Source: an uncultured Collinsella sp.
Lineage (GTDB): Bacteria; Actinomycetota; Coriobacteriia; Coriobacteriales; Coriobacteriaceae
Direction: 5' to 3'
DNA length: 15,047 bases
NCBI GenBank assembly: GCA_905208975.1
Contig: CAJLRE010000045.1
Location: 1 to 15,047, forward strand
A program made the position numbers and the translations under genes. The notes below the pieces were generated by a model, which made no database searches, had not been told where the DNA came from, and saw only the letters and a list, made by a program, of their open reading frames with translations. Positions 7,311 through 12,951 of the stretch are shown here, piece by piece; position 1 is the first letter of the stretch; each line of letters begins with the position of its first letter.

Positions 7311-8840
7311 ATGAACGAGTCGTATCGCCTGGGCGAGCAATCAATCATCGCTCATCTTCAGCGACTTGCGAACGGGGCCTCAACCACCGAGCTCGATGTT
7401 GCCGCGCTGCCCCCGGAGTTGCGTGCCATCGGTGAGCAACTGCAGAAAACGCTCGCCATCCTGCAACAAGAACGCGAGCTGCTTGAGCACGGCGCCTATA
7501 TCGACCCGCTCACCAACTTGGGCAACCGCAACGGATTCGACCGTCACGTCGAGCAACTCTGGCGCAAAGGCGACCCCTTCACCTGCGCCTATATTGACAT
7601 CGACCATCTCAAGCATTGCAATGATAGGTTTGGCCACGCCGAAGGCAATCGCTATATTCTGAGCATCTGCCGCACGCTCTCCGAAACCATGGAGCACGAT
7701 GAGATGCTGTTCCGTATCGGTGGAGACGAGTTTGTGCTCATCTCGCTCTCTGCAAACGAGATTGAACTCGAGCAGCGCTTGGAGCAGGTACGTACCAGGC
7801 TGATCGAGGCAAACTCAGGTGGCAAGGCGCCCATGATCGGCAGTTTTAGCTTTGGCTGCTCGCGCGTCGATCCACTTGCTGGCGACACGCGTCGCCAGAT
7901 GACGATGGATGCCGATCGCAAGATGTATCGCTATAAGCTTATGCATCGTGTGCAGCAACCGAAAGACGATGACGCGCCGCAACGCCCAATCGTCGATCAG
8001 CTTCCCTGCAACGACCGGGTGTTCCAAGCGATCTCCATGAGCTCCGAGACGCGCTATCCGTTTATCCTCAATCTCGATACGGGAGAATCGCAATGGTCGG
8101 TTAACGCCGTGCGCGATTTTGACCTGCCCTCCCAGCACCCTTTTAACTCACTCGACATGTGGCTCGCCCGCGTTCATCCCGAGAACCGCGACAACGTACG
8201 CGCCGAGCTCGACATGGTGATAAACAGCACGTGGCACTTCCACTACATGCAGTATCGCGTAATGGACGCCACCGGAAAATACGTGCTTTGCGACTGCACG
8301 GGCTACCGCTTGGACGGCACCGATACCGAGCCTAACATGTACGTGGGCATTATCATCAACCGAAGCTTGGCAGATACGACAGATTCCGTGACCGGCCTGG
8401 GCGACATTCACGCCCTGGTTAACGCCATTGGCGAAATGCGTCGCGTGGCGCGCGAGGCAGGCTTTATTGCCATTAAGGTCGACGATATCGCCGAGGTCAA
8501 TGCCCGCTTTGGATTCGATGCAGGCGACCGCGTTTTGGCAGAAAGCGCCGCCTGCCTCATGGATTGCTCGCGCGGCAAGGGTCGTCTGTTCCGCTCGACC
8601 GGACCGATGTTCGTGGCGCTCTTTGACGACTTTGATCCCGAAGAGACCGACGCGGTTGCAGACGAAATCGAACGGTTCTTGGGATCGCCCGTGCTCCTCG
8701 GCTCATTTGAATATCAGCCGCCCCTTCGCGTGGCGACGCTTCATCTGGACGCCGTCGACCGACAGCCCGTTTCCATTTTGAACGAACTTAATGCGCTGAT
8801 TAAAGAGGCGCCACAGGTACCGGGCACCAAGCTGGACTAG
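7311..8840 (+). CDS. GGDEF-PAS-GGDEF* signalling protein (probable cyclic dinucleotide synthase)
   Basis: A 509-residue soluble protein. An N-terminal helical stretch (about 30-62, coiled-coil-like) leads into a GGDEF domain (about 63-215) with YIDPLTNLGNRNGF, AYIDIDHLKHCND and intact FRIGGDEF (134-141). GHAEGN (N113) replaces the usual GHxxGD, and there is no RxxD I-site. A PAS-like domain follows (about 235-350: W-ARVHPENRD, MQYRVMDATGKYVL), then a degenerate GGDEF (about 357-500) with RSTGPMFVAL at the signature and ending without an EAL. It aligns with the N-terminal half of the preceding protein block by block, so the pair are likely tandem paralogues. ATG 7311 has AAGGAGGT (7295-7302) 8 nt upstream, far stronger than any upstream in-frame start. 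Confidence 0.92.
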   Translation: MNESYRLGEQSIIAHLQRLANGASTTELDVAALPPELRAIGEQLQKTLAILQQERELLEHGAYIDPLTNLGNRNGFDRHVEQLWRKGDPFTCAYIDIDHLKHCNDRFGHAEGNRYILSICRTLSETMEHDEMLFRIGGDEFVLISLSANEIELEQRLEQVRTRLIEANSGGKAPMIGSFSFGCSRVDPLAGDTRRQMTMDADRKMYRYKLMHRVQQPKDDDAPQRPIVDQLPCNDRVFQAISMSSETRYPFILNLDTGESQWSVNAVRDFDLPSQHPFNSLDMWLARVHPENRDNVRAELDMVINSTWHFHYMQYRVMDATGKYVLCDCTGYRLDGTDTEPNMYVGIIINRSLADTTDSVTGLGDIHALVNAIGEMRRVAREAGFIAIKVDDIAEVNARFGFDAGDRVLAESAACLMDCSRGKGRLFRSTGPMFVALFDDFDPEETDAVADEIERFLGSPVLLGSFEYQPPLRVATLHLDAVDRQPVSILNELNALIKEAPQVPGTKLD

Positions 8841-8846
8841 CGTTAT

Positions 8847-8860
8847 GGGGCGCATGATGG
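8847..8860 (+). repeat. Left copy of a 14-bp direct repeat flanking the accessory patch
   Basis: GGGGCGCATGATGG, 7 nt after the upstream GGDEF stop, is repeated exactly at 9752-9765. The two copies lie 905 bp apart and bracket the AT-richer patch. One such match by chance in a window this size is not unlikely. Confidence 0.45.
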
Positions 8861-8921
8861 TTAATTTCCGATCTCGGGCGAACACATTGGGCAAATAGGC
8901 CGTACCCGCAGTTAGCCGAAC

Positions 8922-8954
8922 GCCCCCCCCGCAGTCCCTAGCGGGCCCGGGGGC
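8922..8954. other. GC-rich hairpin with a C8 tract
   Basis: GCCCCC (8922-8927) pairs with GGGGGC (8949-8954), and CCCGC (8928-8932) with GCGGG (8941-8945), with a CCC bulge. There is no T-run on either side. It could be a terminator-like barrier for minus-strand transcription or a repeat. The run of eight Cs (8923-8930) is prone to slippage and sequencing error. Confidence 0.5.
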
Positions 8955-8959
8955 ACCGT

Positions 8960-9101
8960 TTCGATACTCTTGGTTTACTTTGCCTGATGCAAATAAGTGC
9001 TCAACAAGATAGAACCTATCCCCCGCCACGGATATGCCCTCGAGTAAATCTGTTAAGCCAAGCCTATCAAATTCTATTGACAATTGGCTGCATTGGTCCA
9101 T
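8960..9101 (-). pseudogene. Possible gene fragment of unknown function
   Basis: From ATG 9101 the minus strand reads protein-like sequence for about 45 residues (for example FDRLGLTDLLEGISVAGDRF and FASGKVNQEYRNG) with lower-GC codon use than its neighbours. It then runs into the GC-rich hairpin, and its frame stays open into the antisense of the GGDEF gene. I do not recognise a family. It starts 26 nt after the membrane-protein gene on the same strand. It may be the left part of a truncated gene or an unrelated open frame. Confidence 0.25.
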
Positions 9102-9126
9102 TTTGTCGTCCAGCCACTTCCGCTGG

Positions 9127-9447
9127 CTATCGCCTCATAAACACAAACCTAACGAGCCGCACGAACGACAAAGAGGCCAAGCTGAACAGAAGTAGAACCA
9201 AAACTTCAAAAACGCTGGTATTCCAATCGCGTACCCAGCCCTCTACCGCCCACAAGAAAAACAGCAGCCCCATCCATAACGTCACAGAAGAAATCAGCTT
9301 TGCGTAGGGGCGTATATCAATCTCGCTCTCCCTTTTTGTGACATCATATCCAGCAATTGAGCAGAGCCATCTTCCTCTTCGGTATTGGATTGAAAGGACA
9401 ATCAAGGCAATCGAAGTCATCAAGCAAACAGCATCCTCTGTTTCCAT
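9127..9447 (-). CDS. Small membrane protein, DUF3784-like
   Basis: This 106-residue protein has three likely membrane helices (about residues 4-21, 50-70 and 78-100). Between the first two lies RGRWLCSIAGYDVTKRESEID, resembling the W-LIAGYNT-EE core of DUF3784 proteins, small Firmicutes/Actinobacteria membrane proteins of unknown role. I chose ATG 9447 because AAAGGA (9454-9459) sits 6 nt upstream; the in-frame ATG 9468 lacks a ribosome site. Base composition is lower in GC than the flanks, suggesting acquisition. The function is unknown. Confidence 0.65.
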   Translation of the reverse strand: METEDAVCLMTSIALIVLSIQYRRGRWLCSIAGYDVTKRESEIDIRPYAKLISSVTLWMGLLFFLWAVEGWVRDWNTSVFEVLVLLLFSLASLSFVRLVRFVFMRR

Positions 9448-9559
9448 AGAGTTTCCTTTGCTTTCCATCCTAGTTACGCATTCACAATCGAATCAAACCA
9501 AGTATGAATTACTCGATAGCAACCGCCTTAGTATAAACCATAGCCGCCGCAGCAGCCCG

Positions 9560-9700
9560 CCTTCTAAGACCTCAGAGTTCGCCATCGAAGGCGACCTGCC
9601 CAGACTCCTCACAATCGGCTTGCATGAGGCCCCGAGCTCCAACATACTCTGGACCGTGTCCCTCTCGTACCTGGTGAGCGAGCCCGCCGTTGGCCCTCGG
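9560..9700 (-). pseudogene. IS30-like transposase N-terminal remnant
   Basis: The minus strand encodes LTRYERDTVQSMLELGA followed by IVRSLGRSPS. This is the helix-turn-helix pattern at the N-terminus of IS30-family transposases (L-ER--I--ML--G-S---IAR-LGRSPSTVS-E). After GRSPS the expected residues are disrupted (MANSEV) and no catalytic DDE part follows. The surrounding frame (9493-9789) is only 98 codons against about 300-400 for an intact transposase. I read it as a decayed insertion sequence. Confidence 0.55.
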
Positions 9701-9721
9701 GGCCGGCTTCCCGGCCCCGAG
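9696..9721. terminator. Perfect 11-bp hairpin beside the IS30 remnant
   Basis: CTCGGGGCCGG (9696-9706) pairs perfectly with CCGGCCCCGAG (9711-9721) around a 4-nt CTTC loop. No T-run follows on either strand. It lies just upstream of the transposase remnant, where it could protect the element from read-through. Terminator function is only an inference. Confidence 0.5.
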
Positions 9722-9751
9722 AAACACTCGGATGAAGCTACCGATCGAGAC

Positions 9752-9765
9752 GGGGCGCATGATGG
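9752..9765 (+). repeat. Right copy of a 14-bp direct repeat
   Basis: GGGGCGCATGATGG is identical to 8847-8860. Together the copies bracket the membrane-protein gene and IS remnant. Confidence 0.45.
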
Positions 9766-9851
9766 GCGGTCGCTGGAATCGCGCCCCACGCCATCTGCCC
9801 GCTCGTGCGATAATCCTCCGCAGAAGTCACCGACAGCAGAGGGAGTTTGTG

Positions 9852-10475
9852 ATGAAGGTTCTTTTGGTCAATGGCAGCCCCAAGGCAAACGGCAACACCG
9901 ACCGCGCACTCGCCGAGATTGCCGAGCAGCTCAACGCAGAGGGCATTGAGACGCAGGTGTTTCAGCTGGGCGCCAAGCCTATTCGCGATTGCATCGGGTG
10001 CGGCCAGTGCGGCAAGCTCGATTGCCGCTGCACCTTTGACGACGATATGGTCAACGAGCTGATTGCCGCTGCCGAGCAGGCAGACGGCTTTGTCTTTGGT
10101 TCGCCCGTCTACTACGCGCATCCCAGCGGACGCATCCTCTCTGCCCTCGACCGTGCATTCTATGCTGGCAGCAAGGCCTTTGCGCACAAGCCGGGCGCCG
10201 CTGTCGCCGTTGCCCGTCGCGGTGGCACGTCGACCACCTTCGATGTGCTCAACAAATACTTCACCATCAACCAGATGCCCGTGGTGGCATCCACATACTG
10301 GAACAACGTCTTTGGTGCCATGCCGGGCGAGGCCGCCCAGGACGCCGAGGGCCTTGCCACCATGCGAAACATCGGCAAAAACATGGCCTGGCTGCTGCGC
10401 TGCATCGAGGCGGGAAAGGCCGCCGGCATCGAAGCCCCCCAGGCCGATCGCGCCCGCACCAACTTTATTCGATAA
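9852..10475 (+). CDS. Flavodoxin-fold NAD(P)H-FMN reductase / iron-sulfur flavoprotein
   Basis: This 207-residue protein belongs to the NADPH-dependent FMN reductase family (PF03358). GSPKANGNTDRA (residues 8-19) is the FMN phosphate loop, and FVFGSPVYYAHPSGRILSALDR is the second flavin-contact region. Between them DCIGCGQCGKLDC gives C-x2-C-x2-C-x4-C (C47, C50, C53, C58), the compact cysteine spacing of archaeal iron-sulfur flavoproteins (Isf), with one more Cys at 60. A [4Fe-4S] cluster passing electrons to FMN is therefore plausible. Some relatives keep part of the motif without a proven cluster. It is cytosolic; the substrate is unknown. The start is backed by AGAGGGAG upstream. Confidence 0.88.
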   Translation: MKVLLVNGSPKANGNTDRALAEIAEQLNAEGIETQVFQLGAKPIRDCIGCGQCGKLDCRCTFDDDMVNELIAAAEQADGFVFGSPVYYAHPSGRILSALDRAFYAGSKAFAHKPGAAVAVARRGGTSTTFDVLNKYFTINQMPVVASTYWNNVFGAMPGEAAQDAEGLATMRNIGKNMAWLLRCIEAGKAAGIEAPQADRARTNFIR

Positions 10476-10524
10476 GTCCGGCGGTGGTCGCCTCGATGTA
10501 CTGTCAATGTCAGCGAAAAGTCAG

Positions 10525-10651
10525 CTGATGAGGCAAGGTGCCTTGAAAGAGGAGGGCGCTGGGCTTTTGCCCGCGCCCGACGATTGAAAGGCAGATTGCC
10601 CATCAGATGGCTTTGCAGCGTCGAGGTGACCGCCGTTCGTTAGAACGGCGG
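10525..10651 (+). ncRNA. Structured leader upstream of the ArsC-like gene, unassigned
   Basis: An outer helix can form between CTGATG (10525-10530) and CATCAG (10601-10606), extended by GGCA/TGCC (10532-10535/10597-10600). Inside it a strong hairpin pairs GGGCGC-GGGC with GCCC-GCGCCC (10554-10578, TTTT loop). GGCA 10532-10535 can instead pair with TGCC 10539-10542, and TGCC 10597-10600 with GGCA 10590-10593, so two folds exclude each other. A last hairpin, CCGCCGTTC/GAACGGCGG (10630-10651, GTTA loop), ends 10 nt before the ATG, which has no clear free ribosome site. This looks like a cis-regulatory RNA. I do not recognise a known riboswitch class. Confidence 0.45.
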
Positions 10652-10661
10652 AACATTAATT

Positions 10662-11003
10662 ATGAATATTCAAATTTTCGGCACTAAAAAGTCCTTCGAT
10701 ACCAAGAAGGCCCAGCGCTATTTTAAGGAGCGCCGCATTAAGGTGCAGTTTATTGACCTTAAGGAAAAAGAGATGAGCAAGGGCGAGCTCACGAGCGTGA
10801 TGCAGGCGGTCGGCGGCATCGACAAGCTGCTCAACCCCAAAGCCAAGGACGAGGAGACACTCGCGCTCATCCAGCACCTTACCCCCAGCCAGCGCTTCGA
10901 CAAGCTGCTCGAGAACCAGCAGGTTTTGGCCGAGCCCATCGTACGCAACGGCAAGAAAGCCACCGTCGGCTACTGTCCCGATGTGTGGGGAGCCTGGGAG
11001 TAG
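10662..11003 (+). CDS. ArsC/Spx-family protein lacking the catalytic cysteine
   Basis: This 113-residue thioredoxin-fold protein belongs to the ArsC/Spx/YffB family (PF03960). The N-terminus FGTKKSFDTKKAQRYF aligns with the family pattern YGIKNCDTIKKARRWL, putting Ser11 at the catalytic Cys position. The only cysteine is C105, near the C-terminus. The family's PIV-GKK-VGY block near the end is present (EPIVRNGKKATVGY, with R95). Length is typical (110-130). Without the Cys it should not reduce arsenate by the usual mechanism nor form the Spx CxxC switch. A binding or regulatory role is an inference. It has a long structured leader and is followed 86 nt later by the CobW gene. Confidence 0.85.
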   Translation: MNIQIFGTKKSFDTKKAQRYFKERRIKVQFIDLKEKEMSKGELTSVMQAVGGIDKLLNPKAKDEETLALIQHLTPSQRFDKLLENQQVLAEPIVRNGKKATVGYCPDVWGAWE

Positions 11004-11077
11004 CCTGTGTTATTTGTCGGCGCGTGGGTATAAGAGCAGGCGTTTGGCATAAGATTCAACTGTAAGCCATGTCTAAC

Positions 11078-11086
11078 AAAGGAGGG
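11078..11086 (+). promoter_or_regulatory. Ribosome binding site fixing the CobW start
   Basis: AAAGGAGGG lies 3 nt before ATG 11090. It falls inside the open frame that begins at ATG 11069, which itself lacks a ribosome site, so 11090 is the better start. Confidence 0.7.
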
Positions 11087-11089
11087 CAC

Positions 11090-12220
11090 ATGCCCAATAA
11101 ACCCGTGAAGATCATCATGCTTACCGGCTACCTCGGTGCCGGCAAGACCACGCTGCTCAACCACATCCTCGCCAACGACGGCGGCATCCGCGCCGCCGTG
11201 ATCGTCAACGATATCGGCGAGATCAACGTCGACGCCAGCCTTATCGCCGACGGCGGCCTTTCCGAGACCGACGACCTTATCCCGCTCACCAACGGCTGCA
11301 TCTGCTGCACGCTTTCGGACGATCTGGCCAACCAGCTGCAGGGCATCGCCGATTCGGGCAAGTTCGACTACATCATCATCGAGGCCTCGGGTATTTGCGA
11401 GCCTATCCCCATCGCCTACACCATCTCGAGCTTCTGCGACGAGGCCAAGGTGGGCGGCGAGCCCAAGCTCGCGCTCGACAACATCGTGGCCGTGGTCGAC
11501 TGCGCCCGCATGTACGACGAGTTCAACGGCGGTCGCGACCTGCTGGCCGAGGACATTGACGAGGATGACATCGAGAGCCTGCTCATCCAGCAGATCGAGT
11601 TTTGCTCCACGCTGATTCTTAATAAGACTGACACCGTCACCCCCGAGCAGATCGCAGAGCTCAAAGCCATCGTGCGCAGCCTGCAGAAGGACGCCGTGAT
11701 TGTCGAGGCTCAAAACGGCGAGGTCCCCATGGAGGAGCTGCTCGACACCGACCGCTTCGACTTTATGCGCGCCTACAACTCCGCCGCCTGGATCGAGGCC
11801 ATGGAGCATCCCGAGGAGCACGACGACCCCGAGGTGCTCGAGTACGACATCGAGACCTTTGTGTACTCGCGCCGCAAGCCGTTTGACCTGCAGAAGTTCA
11901 CCGATTTTGTTGAGCAGGAGTGGCCCGACGAGGTCATTCGCGTCAAGGGCCCGCTGTGGCAGACCGGCGATCCGGACATGTGCTACATGTTTGAGCAGGC
12001 CGGCCACCAGATGCGCCTGATGGAGAACGGTCTGTTCGTTGACTCCGCGCCCGAGGGCGAGAAGCAGAAGATCATCGACGAGAACCCCGAAATCATGCAG
12101 ATTTGGGACGACGAGACGGGCGACCGCATGACGAGCCTGTGCATCATCGGCCGTCACATGGACAAGGATGCGCTCATCGCCGCCCTCGATGCCTGCCTGA
12201 CCGACTGGCACCGCGCCTAG
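11090..12220 (+). CDS. CobW/COG0523 family G3E GTPase (putative metallochaperone)
   Basis: A 376-residue GTPase of the G3E family. Walker A is GYLGAGKTT (residues 13-21). The metal motif is NGCICC (C70, C72, C73, the CxCC signature of COG0523). IIIEASG (95-101) is the Walker B/switch region and NKTD (178-181) the guanine-recognition motif. A CobW C-terminal domain follows from about 255. Relatives deliver Zn2+ (ZNG1/YciC-like), Co2+ or Ni2+ to target enzymes in the cytosol; the metal here is not shown. The C-terminal half lacks a His-rich tail. No Zur box was recognised in the 86-nt upstream gap. A strong terminator follows. Confidence 0.9.
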   Translation: MPNKPVKIIMLTGYLGAGKTTLLNHILANDGGIRAAVIVNDIGEINVDASLIADGGLSETDDLIPLTNGCICCTLSDDLANQLQGIADSGKFDYIIIEASGICEPIPIAYTISSFCDEAKVGGEPKLALDNIVAVVDCARMYDEFNGGRDLLAEDIDEDDIESLLIQQIEFCSTLILNKTDTVTPEQIAELKAIVRSLQKDAVIVEAQNGEVPMEELLDTDRFDFMRAYNSAAWIEAMEHPEEHDDPEVLEYDIETFVYSRRKPFDLQKFTDFVEQEWPDEVIRVKGPLWQTGDPDMCYMFEQAGHQMRLMENGLFVDSAPEGEKQKIIDENPEIMQIWDDETGDRMTSLCIIGRHMDKDALIAALDACLTDWHRA

Positions 12221-12259
12221 GTTTATCCAAGCGGGCATTTTTCCGCCCACGTAACCGCC

Positions 12260-12302
12260 AAAACCACCACGAAGGTGCCTGTCCCCTTCGTGGTGGTTTT
12301 TC
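12260..12302 (+). terminator. Strong intrinsic terminator after the CobW gene
   Basis: A perfect 16-bp stem pairs 12260-12275 with 12285-12300 (AACCACCACGAAGG/CCTTCGTGGTGGTT core) with a 9-nt loop. It ends in a run of five T and begins with AAAA, so it may work in both directions. The loop and its edge contain CCTGTCCC, the reverse complement of the GGGACAGG word found in other hairpins of this window. Confidence 0.9.
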
Positions 12303-12322
12303 GTTCTGAGCCAAGGAGATTC

Positions 12323-12922
12323 ATGTTCAACATTGTGCTGTATGCGCCCGAGATTCCGGCCAATACGGGCAATATCGGCCGCACTTGCGTGGTTACCGGT
12401 ACCCGCCTGCATCTGGTGGAGCCGCTGGGGTTTTCGCTCGACGACAAGACAGTGCATCGCGCCGGCCTGGGCTACTGGCAAAACTTGGACGTGACGACCT
12501 ATGCCGGCTGGGAGGATTTCCTTGCGCGCAACGGCCTCTCCCCCGCCGACGAGCGCCTGCATCTGCTGACCAAAAAGGCACGCCGCACCTATGCGCAAAG
12601 CACCTACCGCGACGGCGACTACTTGGTCTTTGGCAGCGAGAGCTCGGGGATTCCCGAAGAGCTGCTCGCCGCAGCGTCCACATGCTGTGAGCGCATTCCC
12701 ATGCTACGCGACTGTGACTCGCTCGATAACGCCGAAGTCTGGGAAGCCCACGAGGAGGCGCTCGGGCATACCGAGGACAGCCACGAGGCCATCCTTCGGC
12801 AGGATATCTGCGGCAACTTTGTAGACCCGGACGACTACCGCATCAGCGCCCTCAACCTCTCCAACAGCGCCGCCATCGTCCTATACGAAGCCCTGCGCCA
12901 AACAGGCTTTCCGGGAATGTGA
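12323..12922 (+). CDS. trmL: tRNA (cytidine/uridine-34 2'-O)-methyltransferase TrmL, with insertion
   Basis: This 199-residue SPOUT methyltransferase uses S-adenosylmethionine to 2'-O-methylate the wobble base of tRNA-Leu. Signatures are FNIVLYAPEIPANTGNIGRTC (residues 2-22), GLGYWQNLDV (48-57), LVFGSESSGIPEELL (101-115) and ALNLSNSAAIVLYEALRQ (176-193) forming the trefoil knot. Typical TrmL is about 155-160 residues. Here an acidic stretch of about 40 residues (about 130-172, with SLDNAEVWEAHEEALGHTED) separates the IPM segment from LNLSN, where the usual link is very short. The start at ATG 12323 has AAGGAG upstream; an earlier in-frame start would run through the terminator. Confidence 0.92.
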   Translation: MFNIVLYAPEIPANTGNIGRTCVVTGTRLHLVEPLGFSLDDKTVHRAGLGYWQNLDVTTYAGWEDFLARNGLSPADERLHLLTKKARRTYAQSTYRDGDYLVFGSESSGIPEELLAAASTCCERIPMLRDCDSLDNAEVWEAHEEALGHTEDSHEAILRQDICGNFVDPDDYRISALNLSNSAAIVLYEALRQTGFPGM

Positions 12923-12949
12923 CAAAGGGACAGCCCCTTTGTCACATTC
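12915..12949. terminator. Perfect 15-bp hairpin between convergent trmL and uvrA-like genes
   Basis: GAATGTGACAAAGGG (12915-12929) pairs perfectly with CCCTTTGTCACATTC (12935-12949) around a 5-nt loop. It overlaps the trmL stop (TGA 12920-12922) and ends 2 nt before the stop of the opposing gene, the place for a bidirectional terminator. No proper T-run follows. It carries the GGGACAG word (12927-12933). Confidence 0.7.
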
Positions 12950-12951
12950 AG

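Larger units (their letters stand above)
9448..9851. other. Intergenic accessory stretch with IS remnant and hairpin
   Basis: The 404 bases before the flavoprotein gene hold no intact gene. They contain the IS30-like fragment and the 11-bp hairpin described separately, the right copy of the direct repeat, and near the right end the flavoprotein ribosome site (AGAGGGAG, 9838-9845). Confidence 0.6.

Noticed and set aside
8703..8840. Continuation of the minus-strand fragment into the GGDEF gene
   Set aside because: This part is antisense to the conserved end of the GGDEF protein and loses the protein-like, lower-GC character seen upstream.
11014..11034. Promoter TTGTCG...TATAAG before the CobW gene
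   Set aside because: The spacer is only 9 bp, far below the 16-18 bp needed.
10970..12598. 542-codon minus-strand frame opposite the CobW gene
   Set aside because: It is antisense to a clear G3E GTPase and passes through the strong terminator; its composition is typical of a shadow frame.
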